Shown in pieces: positions 1 to 8,913 of a stretch of 64,000 nucleotides of DNA. Under the pieces are notes generated by a model, which saw only the letters and a list, made by a program, of their open reading frames with translations, made no database searches and was not told the DNA's origin. Position numbers and translations under genes: made by a program. Every line of letters starts with the position of its first letter. The first letter of the stretch is position 1. The stretch comes from Caulobacteraceae bacterium (GTDB lineage: Bacteria; Pseudomonadota; Alphaproteobacteria; Caulobacterales; Aquidulcibacteraceae): NCBI GenBank assembly GCA_009773335.1, contig WRPF01000005.1, positions 18,153-82,152 of the forward strand. Reading direction: 5' to 3'.

Positions 1-315
1 ATGGTGCGCGGACGTGTCGGCGGCGCGGGATCGTCCTTCAATCTCGGAGAGATGACTGTCACGCGTTGCGCGATGCGGCTTGATTCCGGCGAGACCGGCG
101 TTGGCTATGCCGCAGGACGCGACAAGGAACACGCGCGCATCGCCGCGATCGTCGATGCGATGATGCAATCGGAAAACCTTCGCCCTCTCGCGGAGCAGAC
201 CGTCGTCATGCCGTTGGCAAAGGCGGCTCTGGATCGCCGCAGCCTCGCCGCGCGCAAGACCGCCTCCACCAAGGTCGAATTCTTTACACTCGTCACAGGA
301 CGCCAACCCAAATGA
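1..315 (+). CDS. phnG: PhnG, C-P lyase core subunit (C-terminal part)
   Basis: This is the C-terminal ~104 residues of PhnG. Base 1 is in frame and the gene runs off the left edge of the window, so the first ATG is probably internal (E. coli PhnG is about 150 residues). The segment beginning MVRGRVGG, followed by NLGEMTVTR and SGETGVGYAAGRD, matches the conserved PhnG core. PhnG is a subunit of the PhnGHIJ complex, which, with PhnI, transfers methylphosphonate onto ATP with loss of adenine. The stop overlaps the phnH start (ATGA, 312-315), which indicates translational coupling. Confidence 0.93.
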   Translation: MVRGRVGGAGSSFNLGEMTVTRCAMRLDSGETGVGYAAGRDKEHARIAAIVDAMMQSENLRPLAEQTVVMPLAKAALDRRSLAARKTASTKVEFFTLVTGRQPK

Positions 316-929
316 CATCGGCGATTCTCGACCTGAGCCGGATGAAGCCGGCATTCGCCGACCCCACAAGCGAAAGCCAGTTCATCTTTCGAAAGCTGCT
401 CGACGCGATGTCGCAGCCTGGAACACTGCACGATCTTTCAGCGGCGCCGACTCCGCCGCCGGGTGTTTCGCGTGCTGCGGCGGCTGTCATTCTGACCCTT
501 TCGGATCAGGACGCATCGCTCTGGCTGGATCCAGCTCTCCGCGGCGGCGAAGCCGAGACATGGTTCCGGTTTCACTGCGGCGCGTCACTGGTGACAGACC
601 CCGCCGCCGCTGCGTTCGCCGTGATCTGCCACGATCTCGCAAGCGCGGATCTGCGCATCTTCAATCAGGGCGACGCGAAATACCCGGACTGCGCAACGAC
701 GGTGATCGTGGAAACACCCGCTCTCGAAGGCGGCGCGGCAATCACCCTCTCGGGCCCCGGCATCCAGAGCACCGCGACCGTAGCGCCCGCCGCGCTGGAC
801 GCCGCCTTCTGGCGCCAGCGCGCCGAGATCGTCTCGAAATTCCAGTTCGGCGTGGATCTGTTCATCACAGCCGGTGACCGGTTGTTCGCCATGCCGCGAA
901 CAACCCGCGTGAATCTTCAAGGAGTATGA
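312..929 (+). CDS. phnH: PhnH, C-P lyase core subunit
   Basis: This 205-residue protein has the family's usual length and its N-terminal pattern (PAFADPTSESQFIFRKLLDAMSQPG), typical of PhnH. PhnH is a structural subunit of the soluble PhnGHIJ C-P lyase core and dimerises in the centre of the complex. The start ATG overlaps the phnG stop. The gene ends three bases before the TTG start proposed for phnI, so the set is one transcript. No residue anomaly was seen. Confidence 0.94.
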   Translation: MTSAILDLSRMKPAFADPTSESQFIFRKLLDAMSQPGTLHDLSAAPTPPPGVSRAAAAVILTLSDQDASLWLDPALRGGEAETWFRFHCGASLVTDPAAAAFAVICHDLASADLRIFNQGDAKYPDCATTVIVETPALEGGAAITLSGPGIQSTATVAPAALDAAFWRQRAEIVSKFQFGVDLFITAGDRLFAMPRTTRVNLQGV

Positions 930-932
930 CCC

Positions 933-2057
933 TTGGCATATGTAGCAGTAAAAGGCGGCGAGCGAGCCATCGACAACGCGCACGCGCTTCTCTCTGAGGC
1001 GCGGCGCGGCGATGCATCCGTGCCGGAGATCGAGGTCGCTCAAATTCGCGAACAGATGTCCCTCGCGGTGGATCGGGTCATGGCCGAAGGGTCGTGCTAC
1101 GATCCTGATCTGGCGGCACTTGCCATCAAGCAGGCCCGTGGAGACATTCCCGAAGCCATCTTCCTCGTGCGCGCCTACCGGACGACGCTTCCGCGCTTTG
1201 GCTTCTCGGAACCCGTCGAATCCGGAAACATGGGTGTGCGCCGTCGCGTTTCGGCGGCCTTCAAGGACATTCCGGGCGGCCAGATCCTCGGGCCGACGTT
1301 CGACTACACGCACCGCCTTCTGGACTTTCGCCTCGCTGCCGGAGACCAGAGCGCACGGGCCGCGGCCCGGATTGCGGACGAGCCGACACCGGACACGCTG
1401 CCGACAATCGCATCGGTGTTCGCTCACGAAGGGCTCCTTGAGGTGGATGCGCCGCGCAACGCCCACGCCGAACCGTTCGACCTTACGCGCGACCCGATGG
1501 CATTTCCCGCCGATCGCGATCAGCGCCTGCAGGCTCTGGCGCGCGGCGATGAAGGCTTCCTGCTCTCGCTCGCGTATTCTTCCCAGCGCGGATGGGGTTC
1601 GACGCACCCTTTGTGCGGTGAAATCCGCGTCGGTGAAGTTGCCGTATCTTTCTCGCCGGACGAACTCGACTTTCCGATCGAGATCGCCGAACTGACGATG
1701 ACCGAGTGCATCATGCTGTCGGGTTTTGCGAGCATGGATGGCGCGGCGCCGCAGTATACCCGTGGCTATGGCCTCACATTCGGACACTGCGAGCGCAAGG
1801 CGATGAGTATGGCGATCGTCGACCGGGCGTTGCGGGTGCGGGAATTCGGCGAAGAGGTGTCGGCGCCCTGCCAGGATGAGGAGTTCGTTCTCTATCACTC
1901 CGACAACGTCGAAGCGTCGGGCTTCGTGCAGCACCTGAAACTGCCGCACTACGTCGATTTCCAGGCCGACCTCCAGTTCCTTCGCAAGCTGCGGCAGGAA
2001 TATTTCGACGCGCAACGCGAAGCAGAACTCGGCGCGCACAAGGAGGCCGCCGAATGA
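933..2057 (+). CDS. phnI: PhnI, C-P lyase nucleosidase subunit
   Basis: The protein is 374 residues and opens with YVAVKGGERAIDNAHALL, the hallmark PhnI N-terminus. The start is TTG at 933, supported by a GGAG box at 921-924 with 8-base spacing. There is no ATG that keeps the conserved N-terminus. By family knowledge PhnI is the nucleosidase that, with PhnG, H and L, displaces adenine from ATP by phosphonate to give ribose 5-triphosphate 1-phosphonate. It overlaps phnJ by the 4-base ATGA. Confidence 0.95.
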   Translation: MAYVAVKGGERAIDNAHALLSEARRGDASVPEIEVAQIREQMSLAVDRVMAEGSCYDPDLAALAIKQARGDIPEAIFLVRAYRTTLPRFGFSEPVESGNMGVRRRVSAAFKDIPGGQILGPTFDYTHRLLDFRLAAGDQSARAAARIADEPTPDTLPTIASVFAHEGLLEVDAPRNAHAEPFDLTRDPMAFPADRDQRLQALARGDEGFLLSLAYSSQRGWGSTHPLCGEIRVGEVAVSFSPDELDFPIEIAELTMTECIMLSGFASMDGAAPQYTRGYGLTFGHCERKAMSMAIVDRALRVREFGEEVSAPCQDEEFVLYHSDNVEASGFVQHLKLPHYVDFQADLQFLRKLRQEYFDAQREAELGAHKEAAE

Positions 2058-2998
2058 ACGCCGCGACAAACACTGCAGCATCCAACGCCTCCAGCGAGGC
2101 CGCATACTACACGCACGCCTATCTGGACGAGCAGACAAAGCGCATGATCCGCAGGGCCATTCTCAAGGCCATCGCCATTCCCGGATACCAGGTTCCATTC
2201 GGTTCGCGCGAAATGCCCGTGCCTTACGGCTGGGGCACGGGCGGCATACAGGTAACCGCCGCCCTGATCGGCCCCCGCGATGTGTACAAGTGCATCGACC
2301 AGGGCGCCGACGACACGACAAACGCAGTCTCGATCAGAAAATTTTTCGCCACGGTCGCCGATGTGGAGACGACGGAATCCACCGCCGACGCCACCATTAT
2401 CCAGTCGCGTCACCGGATCCCGGAGCTCCCGCTCAGGGAAGGCCAGATCATGGTACTGCAGGTGCCGCAGCCCGAGCCGTTGCGTGGTCTGGAGTCACGC
2501 GAGACGGAAACGCGCGCCATGCACGCGTACGAGGAATACGGACTTCAGTATGTTTCCCTCTACGAGAACATTTCGGCGTTCGGCCGGATCGCCGGTGGAG
2601 CCGGATATCCCGTTCTCGTCGATGAACGGTATCTCATGTCCCCGTCGCCGATTCCGAAGTTCGACAATCCGAAGATGCATCTCTCTCCCGCACTACTTCT
2701 CTTCGGTGCGGGCCGTGAAAAGCGCATCTACGCTGTTCCGCCCTACACGCGGGTGCGGAGTCTCGATTTCGAGGACTACCCGTTCGAGGTTCAGAAATGG
2801 ACTCAGGCCTGCGCTCTGTGCGCGTCGCACGAAAGTTACCTCGACGAGGTCATTCTCGACGACAGCGGCAACAGGATGTTTATTTGTTCCGACACCGATC
2901 ATTGTGCGACACGGCGGGCGGATGGCCATCATGGCTCCATGTCCGATTTTTCCCTTGAGGACGCTGAGCAATCCCGCACCGGGGGAGAAAGACCATGA
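2054..2998 (+). CDS. phnJ: PhnJ, radical SAM C-P lyase
   Basis: PhnJ is the radical S-adenosylmethionine enzyme that breaks the carbon-phosphorus bond of 5-phosphoribosyl 1-phosphonate. It releases the alkane and leaves 5-phosphoribosyl 1,2-cyclic phosphate. The non-canonical cluster motif C-x2-C-x21-C is present at residues C253, C256 and C278. C284 matches the cysteine proposed to form the thiyl radical in E. coli PhnJ. The 314-residue length is slightly above the E. coli protein (281) because of extra residues at both ends. It overlaps phnI and phnK by ATGA junctions. Confidence 0.97.
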   Translation: MNAATNTAASNASSEAAYYTHAYLDEQTKRMIRRAILKAIAIPGYQVPFGSREMPVPYGWGTGGIQVTAALIGPRDVYKCIDQGADDTTNAVSIRKFFATVADVETTESTADATIIQSRHRIPELPLREGQIMVLQVPQPEPLRGLESRETETRAMHAYEEYGLQYVSLYENISAFGRIAGGAGYPVLVDERYLMSPSPIPKFDNPKMHLSPALLLFGAGREKRIYAVPPYTRVRSLDFEDYPFEVQKWTQACALCASHESYLDEVILDDSGNRMFICSDTDHCATRRADGHHGSMSDFSLEDAEQSRTGGERP

Positions 2999-3795
2999 GC
3001 GCCGCCCTCGCACTCATGCCGGACGATACCCCTCTCCTGCGCGTTGAAGGTCTCACCAAGAGATATGGTGCCATCATCGGTTGCGAGAACGTTTCGTTCG
3101 ATCTGCGGCCAGGTGAAATACTGGGTATCGTTGGCGAAAGCGGGTCCGGAAAGACAACCGTGCTCAACTGCGTCTCCGGAAAACTCGCGCCGACGTCTGG
3201 CGGTGTCCAGTTCAAGACGCGCCGGCACGGTCTCGCGAATATCCATGAACTGTCCGAGCCGGACCGCCGCCGTGTGCAGCGTGAGGACTGGGGCTTCGTT
3301 CACCAGAACCCGCGGGACGGTCTGCGCATGCGGGTGTCTGGCGGTGCGAACGTCGCCGAACCTCTCATGAACCTCGGCGACCGCCACTACGGCCGGATGC
3401 GGCAGGCGACGATCGACTGGCTCAATCGCGTTGAACTCGACATATCGCGCATCGACCACAAACCACGCACGTTCTCCGGCGGGATGCAGCAACGCATTCA
3501 GATCGCACGCAATCTGATTCATGCGCCACGACTTGTCTTCATGGACGAGCCGACCGGCGGACTCGATGTCTCTGTCCAGGCCAGGCTGCTGGATCTCCTG
3601 CGTGAGCTGGTTCGCGATCTGGACCTCTCCGCCATCATCGTAACACACGACATGGCTGTCGCACGCCTGATGGCGGCGCGGCTCATGGTGATGAAAGGCG
3701 GACACGTGGTCGAGACCGGATTGACGGACCAGGTACTGGACGATCCGCAGCATCCCTACACGCAGCTCCTCGTTTCCTCAGTTCTGCAGATTTGA
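2995..3795 (+). CDS. phnK: PhnK, ABC-type ATPase of C-P lyase
   Basis: This 266-residue ABC ATPase carries Walker A GESGSGKTT, the signature FSGGMQQRIQIARNL and Walker B LVFMDEPTGGLDV. PhnK is not a transporter subunit. In E. coli it docks on the PhnGHIJ core at PhnJ, and ATP turnover by PhnK (with PhnL) is needed for phosphonate breakdown. The ATG overlaps the phnJ stop. Its place between phnJ and phnL, and its similarity to oligopeptide-transporter-type ATPases, fit PhnK rather than PhnC, which lies elsewhere (8056-8838). Confidence 0.93.
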   Translation: MSAALALMPDDTPLLRVEGLTKRYGAIIGCENVSFDLRPGEILGIVGESGSGKTTVLNCVSGKLAPTSGGVQFKTRRHGLANIHELSEPDRRRVQREDWGFVHQNPRDGLRMRVSGGANVAEPLMNLGDRHYGRMRQATIDWLNRVELDISRIDHKPRTFSGGMQQRIQIARNLIHAPRLVFMDEPTGGLDVSVQARLLDLLRELVRDLDLSAIIVTHDMAVARLMAARLMVMKGGHVVETGLTDQVLDDPQHPYTQLLVSSVLQI

Positions 3796-4508
3796 AATCC
3801 ATCATGATCACTCGACCGGCAATCGCCGTCCGTTCGCTGTCGAAAACGTTTACGCTGCATAATCGGGGCGGGATGAACATCCCCGTGTTCGATGGCCTCG
3901 ACCTTGAGGTTCTCCCCGGAGAATGCGTTGTGCTGGCCGGCGACAGCGGCGTCGGCAAGTCGACGCTCATGCGCACGCTGTTCGGGAACTACTTGCCGTC
4001 AGGCGGCTCCGTGCATGTCCGTCACGAAGGCGTTCTCGTGGACATCACCCACGCCCCGCCGCACGTCCTGGCCAATCTCCGGAAGCACACCTTTGGCTAT
4101 GTCAGCCAGTTCCTGCGCGTCATCCCCCGCATCGCCACCATGGATCTCGTCATGGAGCCGCTGCTGGCGAACGGCGTATCCCGCGAAATCGCCCATGAAC
4201 GCGCTTGCACGATGCTGCGCGCTCTTCGGCTCCCGGAGGGGCACTGGGCGCTCCCTCCGGCGACGTTCTCTGGCGGCGAGCAGCAACGTGTGAACATCGC
4301 GCGTAGCTTCATATGCGATTATCCGGTCCTCCTGCTCGATGAACCGACCGCATCCCTCGACGCAGCCAATCGCGCCATCGTGGTTGACCTGATCAAGGCG
4401 GCTCTCGGCCGTGGCGTCGCGATGGTCGGCATCTTCCATGACGAGGACGTGCGCAATTCCGTGGCGACCCGATACTTCTCGGTCTCCGACTTCAAGGCCG
4501 CCGCCTGA
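3792..4508 (+). CDS. phnL: PhnL, ABC-type ATPase of C-P lyase
   Basis: This 238-residue LolD-like ATPase has Walker A GDSGVGKST, the signature FSGGEQQRVN and Walker B LLLDEPTASLD. PhnL acts with PhnK on the C-P lyase core and is needed for the first step with PhnI, G and H. The start is either TTG 3792, which overlaps the phnK stop, or ATG 3804 four codons later. Neither has a clear ribosome-binding site, so coupled translation from phnK is likely. It ends at a short stem-loop before phnM. Confidence 0.93.
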   Translation: MKSIMITRPAIAVRSLSKTFTLHNRGGMNIPVFDGLDLEVLPGECVVLAGDSGVGKSTLMRTLFGNYLPSGGSVHVRHEGVLVDITHAPPHVLANLRKHTFGYVSQFLRVIPRIATMDLVMEPLLANGVSREIAHERACTMLRALRLPEGHWALPPATFSGGEQQRVNIARSFICDYPVLLLDEPTASLDAANRAIVVDLIKAALGRGVAMVGIFHDEDVRNSVATRYFSVSDFKAAA

Positions 4509-4525
4509 ACCCCGCTGCCAGGCGG
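4501..4525 (+). other. Stem-loop between phnL and phnM
   Basis: CCGCCTG at 4501-4507 pairs perfectly with CAGGCGG at 4519-4525 across an 11-base loop. The left arm covers the phnL stop codon. A moderately T-rich tract follows but no clean T run, so this could be a weak attenuator or mRNA-processing hairpin rather than a full terminator. Confidence 0.35.
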
Positions 4526-4568
4526 GCCTTGCTTCTTGAGCATGCCGACCTCTGAAACCTCATCAGGT

Positions 4569-5735
4569 ATGACGATCATGTCCGACGAACCTCCAGAAAT
4601 TCGCGTCTTCAGCCGCAACATCGTGACGCCAGCCGGCCTTATGGCCGGAGAGATCGTCTCCCGCGACGGCGTCATCCACGCCGTTTCCCCTCGCGAGTCA
4701 GCGGGCGACCGATCAAGTGACTGGGAACACGATTTCCTCATTCCGGGCCTGGTCGACATTCACACCGACAATCTCGAGAAGCACTTCCAGCCCCGCCCGG
4801 GCGCTCTCTGGGACCCGGTCGGCGCAGCGATCGCCCACGATGCGCAGTGCGCCGGAGCAGGAATAACAACCGTCTTCGACAGCCTCAGCCTCCACGGACG
4901 AAAGGATGGTCTTGATCGCAAGGACGCCCTTGGACCGATGATCGCAGGGATGGACGCGGCCGCGACGGAAGGGCTGTTGCGCGCCGAGCACCTGCTTCAC
5001 CTCCGGTGCGAGGTGACAAATCCGGAGTTGCTTGAGCTCCTCGATCCGCAGCTGAACAATCCGCGCCTGCGTCTTTTGTCCTTGATGGACCACACGCCCG
5101 GCCAGCGACAGACGATGAATCTCGAACGGTTTCGCGAGCGGCTCGTGGCTGGCGGGAAAGAAGCGGTGGAAATTGACGAGTCCCTGGCTCAACGAACAGC
5201 CTGGCGCGATCAGTCAGCAGCGCCGCGCAACCGCTCCACCGTCGTCGCAGTTGCGCGCAAGTACGCCATCCCGCTCGCATCGCACGACGACGCAACGATC
5301 GAGCACGTCGATGAGGCGCACGACAACGGCGCGATCATTGCAGAATTTCCGGTTTCGATCGAAGCAGCCGTGCGCGCGCGGGAGGTCGGCATGAAGATCT
5401 TCATGGGTGGTCCCAACTTCGTGCGCGGATCTTCCCACTCCGGGAACCTGTCCGCCCGGGAGTGCGCTACAGCCGGGCTGCTGGACGGCATCACATCGGA
5501 TTACATTCCGCTTTCGATGCTTCGCTCGGCGTTCATGCTCGCCGAACCGCCTTACAACTGGCCAATTCAGGACGCCATCGCGACGGTGGCGCGGACGCCG
5601 GCTCTTGCATGTGGTCTCACCGATCGCGGCGAGATCGCCATCGGGCAGCGCGCGGACTTCCTGAGAATCCGGCGCTCTTCCGAAGGGTGGCCTACGCCGC
5701 GCGAAGTCTGGCGCGAAGGCCGTCGCGTCGCGTAG
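4569..5735 (+). CDS. phnM: PhnM, phosphoribosyl-triphosphonate diphosphatase
   Basis: PhnM is an amidohydrolase-fold enzyme that removes pyrophosphate from ribose 5-triphosphate 1-phosphonate, giving the PhnJ substrate. Visible motifs are the metal-binding HTDNLEKH near the N-terminus, SHDDATIEH in the middle, and GSSHSGNLSA with ITSDYIP toward the end. In-frame start choices are TTG 4536, ATG 4542, ATG 4569 and ATG 4578. Family alignment favours one of the last two, and a weak AGG lies at 4565. The gene is 9 bases before the DUF1045 gene and is the last enzyme of the core operon. Confidence 0.94.
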   Translation: MTIMSDEPPEIRVFSRNIVTPAGLMAGEIVSRDGVIHAVSPRESAGDRSSDWEHDFLIPGLVDIHTDNLEKHFQPRPGALWDPVGAAIAHDAQCAGAGITTVFDSLSLHGRKDGLDRKDALGPMIAGMDAAATEGLLRAEHLLHLRCEVTNPELLELLDPQLNNPRLRLLSLMDHTPGQRQTMNLERFRERLVAGGKEAVEIDESLAQRTAWRDQSAAPRNRSTVVAVARKYAIPLASHDDATIEHVDEAHDNGAIIAEFPVSIEAAVRAREVGMKIFMGGPNFVRGSSHSGNLSARECATAGLLDGITSDYIPLSMLRSAFMLAEPPYNWPIQDAIATVARTPALACGLTDRGEIAIGQRADFLRIRRSSEGWPTPREVWREGRRVA

Positions 5736-5744
5736 GGTTGATCG

Positions 5745-6434
5745 ATGAAACCCCGTTATGCAGTCTACTACGCACCCGCTCCCGGTGATCCGTTGCACGC
5801 TGCGACGTGCGCATGGCTTGGGCGGGACGCCTTCACGGGACAAGCCGCAAGTCGCGTCACGCCGCCAGGGCTCGCCGGCCTGGATCTTGACGCGCTCACC
5901 GCCGATCCCGCCGGCTACGGATTTCACGCGACGCTGAAGGCGCCGTTTGAGCTTGCGGAGGGATGCGCAGAGAGCGCCCTCGCAGAGGCAGTGACAGGCC
6001 TCTCGGGCGCGCGCACTGCATTCACCGCGAACATCGCGCCGGCGACGATCGGGGATTTCATTGCGTTCCGGATCCAGGGGGCATGCCCGGACATGGACGC
6101 ACTCGAAGCGGACTGTGTTCGCGCCTTTGAACCCTACCGCGCGCCGATCACTGAGTACGACATCGTCCGCAAGAGAAGGGCGGGCCTTACGCCGGAGCAG
6201 GACCGGTATCTGCTCGAGTTCGGCTATCCCTACATTTTCGAGTTCTTCCGCTTTCACATGACGTTGACGGGGCGCATCCGGGACCCTGACACAAGAGCAG
6301 TCGTGCTGGAGGCCCTCAAGGTCTGGTTTGAACCCGTGTCCGGTCCGCATGTCTTTGGCGGACTCACGCTGTTCAAGCAGGATGCACGCGGCGCCCCTTT
6401 CCATCATGTCCTGCACGCACCCTTCATTGGGTAG
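5745..6434 (+). CDS. DUF1045 phosphonate-operon protein, 2H phosphoesterase-like
   Basis: This 229-residue protein belongs to the DUF1045 family, found almost only next to C-P lyase genes and of unproven function. It contains two HxT motifs, H61-A-T63 in YGFHATLKAPF and H171-M-T173 in FRFHMTLTG. These are the signature of 2H phosphoesterases, which hydrolyse cyclic phosphodiesters of nucleotides and ribose. PhnJ produces 5-phosphoribosyl 1,2-cyclic phosphate, and no phnP lies in this locus. I therefore infer that this enzyme opens the cyclic phosphate to feed PhnN. The family call is firm; the reaction is inference. Confidence 0.88.
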   Translation: MKPRYAVYYAPAPGDPLHAATCAWLGRDAFTGQAASRVTPPGLAGLDLDALTADPAGYGFHATLKAPFELAEGCAESALAEAVTGLSGARTAFTANIAPATIGDFIAFRIQGACPDMDALEADCVRAFEPYRAPITEYDIVRKRRAGLTPEQDRYLLEFGYPYIFEFFRFHMTLTGRIRDPDTRAVVLEALKVWFEPVSGPHVFGGLTLFKQDARGAPFHHVLHAPFIG

Positions 6435-6437
6435 CAG

Positions 6438-6842
6438 ATGCGATTCGTCGTCGTCGACGACGCCACATCCACAAGGAACTGGGTGTGCGCGGGCAACTAC
6501 AAGCTGGTGCGTGAACTTGTCTGGCGTCGCGCAACTCACGTCGTCTGGATCGACCTCCCTCACTGGATCGTTCTCAAGCGGGTTCTGTTCAGATCCTTCG
6601 CGCGCGCTTATTCGGGCCGCGAGGTGTTTCCGGGCTGCAGGGAGTCCTGGAGCAAGCTTCTGTCGGCCGACCACCCGGTCCGGTATGCTTGGACCACCCA
6701 CGCTCGCCGGCGCGTGCAAAACGAGGCCATGGCGGCAGATCCAGCGCACGCCCGGTTGATGATGCTCCGGCGCCGACCGGTCGGGCAAGTTCGCACAACG
6801 CTGGTCCAACTGAGCGCCGAGTTCAACGCCCAGAGCGGATAA
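6438..6842 (+). CDS. Truncated adenylate kinase-like P-loop protein (no Walker A)
   Basis: This 134-residue open frame starts four bases after the DUF1045 stop. It resembles the C-terminal half of small adenylate-kinase/topology-modulation-type kinases: WVCAGNYKLVRELVWRRATH, VVWIDLPHWIVLKRV, and HPVRYAWTTHARRR. Family members normally have about 70 residues before this point, including a GxxxxGKS P-loop. Here only 14 residues precede WVCAGNY and there is no P-loop, so ATP-dependent catalysis is unlikely. It may be a decaying remnant carried in the operon. Its end overlaps phnN tail to tail by 20 bases. Confidence 0.6.
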   Translation: MRFVVVDDATSTRNWVCAGNYKLVRELVWRRATHVVWIDLPHWIVLKRVLFRSFARAYSGREVFPGCRESWSKLLSADHPVRYAWTTHARRRVQNEAMAADPAHARLMMLRRRPVGQVRTTLVQLSAEFNAQSG

Positions 6843-7410
6843 CGTCCACCAGTCGCCTGACGGATTCAGACAGTGGGCCGCCATTGTCGATCAAAACGAC
6901 ATCTTCGCCCTGCACGGAAAACGCGCCGGCCCGGGCCACTCGCTCCTCGACTTCGGCGGAAGTCTCCCTGCCCCGGGCGGCGAGACGTCGCCGCAAGACA
7001 TCTGCGGGTGCGATGATGTTGCAGACAACCACACGAGGATAGCGTGCTCGCGCAGTATCGAGGATTGCGCGGGACGCGTTGACAACCACCGTCCGCCCTT
7101 GCCCGAGTTCCGCGTCGATCGACCGGGGAATGCCGTATGACTGGCCATGCGCGGCCCAGCTCAGCGCATAGACGCCACCTTTTTCGGATTCGCGGAACGT
7201 CTCGTCGTCGACGGCGTGGTGTTGCTCGCCTCCGGCGTCGACCGCCCGGGTGATATCGCGGCGCACGAAGACGACGTCCGGATCATCTGCCAGCGCCGCA
7301 CGGGCGCCTTCGATCATGCTGTCCTTGCCGACACCCGATGGGCCGACGACCAGGATCAGAACGCCGCGGTCAGCTGTGTTTCTCGACAAATTCTGCGGCA
7401 TCGAGTTCAC
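6823..7410 (-). CDS. phnN: PhnN, ribose 1,5-bisphosphate phosphokinase
   Basis: PhnN phosphorylates ribose 1,5-bisphosphate to PRPP, returning the sugar of C-P lyase turnover to nucleotide synthesis. The 195-residue protein is guanylate-kinase-like with Walker [10 protein letters not shown] at residues 23-31, and it keeps the conserved [17 protein letters not shown] and [13 protein letters not shown] segments. The start is GTG 7410, preceded by AGGGGA; ATG 7401 is an in-frame alternative. It overlaps the upstream transferase gene by 41 bases, so it is translated from the phnC-transferase-phnN mRNA. Confidence 0.93.
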   Translation of the reverse strand: MNSMPQNLSRNTADRGVLILVVGPSGVGKDSMIEGARAALADDPDVVFVRRDITRAVDAGGEQHHAVDDETFRESEKGGVYALSWAAHGQSYGIPRSIDAELGQGRTVVVNASRAILDTARARYPRVVVCNIIAPADVLRRRLAARGRETSAEVEERVARAGAFSVQGEDVVLIDNGGPLSESVRRLVDVIRSGR

Positions 7411-8059
7411 GGAAATCCCCTAGCGCCCCACGTAGTCTTTCGCCCTCCCAGTCCCACCAGGCAAGCGCCAAGATACCATCCTGGACAGACCTGGGGAACC
7501 GCTCGCGGATCGGCCTGGCGGGAACGCCCCCGACAATTGTGAACGGCGGGACGTCTTTGGAAACCACCGCGCCCGCACCCACAACTGCGCCAGTGCCGAT
7601 AGAGACGCCGGGAAGCACGGTCGCCCCGTGGCCGATCCACACATCATGCCCGATCGTGACATGGTGACTGCGCCGCCATTCAAAGAAGGCGTGATCATCC
7701 TCATCGCCAAGACCGTAGGACACGGCGCGGTACGAAAAGTGATGCTGCGCCACCTTCCATGTCGGATGGTTGCCCGGATTGATCCGGGCGTCGCGCGCTA
7801 TCGAGCAGAAGTTGCCGATTGTCGCGTAGGTCGCGCTCGAATCTGTGACGATATAGCTGTAGGCGCCGAACCATACCTCGTTCATCGAAGTTCGCCCGCC
7901 CACACGGGTCCAAGGGCCGAGAACGCAATCGACGACGCTGGCGTCGTGATCGATCCGCGGCTCCGGCGAAGGGTCGCCGGTTGCGCCCTTGGAGGACGCA
8001 TTGCGCGCGACATAGAGATACCCGTCCGGAATACTCCGGTTGGCCAATTGCGCCGTCAT
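7370..8059 (-). CDS. Phosphonate-locus hexapeptide-repeat acyltransferase
   Basis: This 229-residue left-handed beta-helix transferase has hexapeptide turns ([35 protein letters not shown]) and a C-terminal [11 protein letters not shown] typical of acetyl-CoA-dependent enzymes. It belongs to the hexapeptide transferase family repeatedly found in C-P lyase loci. The acceptor is unknown; N-acetylation of an aminoalkylphosphonate, analogous to PhnO, is a reasonable guess because neither phnO nor another acetyltransferase is present. The ATG overlaps the phnC stop (8056-8059). Confidence 0.85.
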   Translation of the reverse strand: MTAQLANRSIPDGYLYVARNASSKGATGDPSPEPRIDHDASVVDCVLGPWTRVGGRTSMNEVWFGAYSYIVTDSSATYATIGNFCSIARDARINPGNHPTWKVAQHHFSYRAVSYGLGDEDDHAFFEWRRSHHVTIGHDVWIGHGATVLPGVSIGTGAVVGAGAVVSKDVPPFTIVGGVPARPIRERFPRSVQDGILALAWWDWEGERLRGALGDFRELDAAEFVEKHS

Positions 8060-8838
8060 ACCGCAACCTGCTCCAGCGCGGCGAGATTGGACTGACGATC
8101 TCCGGCGCCTGAGGCGTAGATGCGATCGACGCAGTTGTCGTCGAGAAGCGCCGGCGCTCCGTCGAATACGACCCGGCCGCTGGCCATGCCGATGACGCGG
8201 GAACAGTACCTGCGCGCAATGTCGAGGGAGTGGAGGTTCACCACGACCGTCAGATTTCTGTCCTGATTGAGGCGTTTCAGGCTGTTCATGACGAGATCGG
8301 CATTGATCGGATCGAGTGAGGAAATCGGCTCGTCCGCAAGCAGGACGTCGGGACGCTGCATCATCGCGCGCGCGATCGCCACGCGTTGTTGCTGCCCCCC
8401 CGAGAGTGTGCCGGCCCGCTGCAATGCGACGTTGGCCATGCCAAGGGCGTCGAGTTCCAGGATTGCGCGAGCGCGCAACTCGGGCGGAAACTGCTTGGCA
8501 AGCGCAGAGAAAACATCACGCTCCGCCAGGCTGCCGACCAGAACGTTCGTGATGACGTCCAGACGCGGAACAAGGTTGAACTGCTGGAAGACCATCGCGC
8601 AGCGTCTGCGCCAGGATCTCAGCGCCTTCCCTTTCAGACCCGTGACGCTCGCCTTTTCAAAGAAAACCTCGCCGGAGGTGGGTTCGCAGAGACGGTTGAT
8701 CAAGCGCATCAGCGTCGACTTGCCGGACCCTGATCGACCGATGATCCCGACCATCTCGCCCCGGTGGACCCGGAAACTCACGCCATCCACAGCACGCGTC
8801 TCGCCGAAAGTCTTTTGCAGACCGCTGAGCTCAAGCAT
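8056..8838 (-). CDS. phnC: PhnC, phosphonate ABC transporter ATPase
   Basis: This 260-residue import ATPase has Walker [10 protein letters not shown], the Q-loop region [14 protein letters not shown], the signature [14 protein letters not shown] and Walker [13 protein letters not shown]. It energises the PhnE permeases (9899-11613) supplied by PhnD (12484-13494). The start is ATG 8838 with GGGGAGGA about 9 bases upstream; the longer upstream open frame on this strand is not conserved. It heads the phnC-transferase-phnN operon and is separated from the rest of the transporter by a kinase gene, an unusual split. Confidence 0.95.
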   Translation of the reverse strand: MLELSGLQKTFGETRAVDGVSFRVHRGEMVGIIGRSGSGKSTLMRLINRLCEPTSGEVFFEKASVTGLKGKALRSWRRRCAMVFQQFNLVPRLDVITNVLVGSLAERDVFSALAKQFPPELRARAILELDALGMANVALQRAGTLSGGQQQRVAIARAMMQRPDVLLADEPISSLDPINADLVMNSLKRLNQDRNLTVVVNLHSLDIARRYCSRVIGMASGRVVFDGAPALLDDNCVDRIYASGAGDRQSNLAALEQVAV

Positions 8839-8855
8839 GGACAAACGTCCTCCCC

Positions 8856-8876
8856 TAGCACTTGAGGCAAGTGCTA
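8856..8876. promoter_or_regulatory. Perfect inverted repeat upstream of phnC (putative operator)
   Basis: TAGCACTTG at 8856-8864 and CAAGTGCTA at 8868-8876 are perfect reverse complements separated by AGG. The element is 17 bases before the phnC start and 103 bases before the PfkB-kinase start. Its position in a divergent promoter region suggests a regulator-binding site, though it could also form an mRNA hairpin. The regulator is not identified; no phnF-type gene is in the window. Confidence 0.5.
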
Positions 8877-8913
8877 AGGGACGTGCGTGACCCCCGCATG
8901 AAGGAGAGATGCG

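Noticed and set aside
585..2138. A 517-codon minus-strand open frame
   Set aside because: It covers phnH and phnI in antisense; the plus-strand products are clear C-P lyase subunits.
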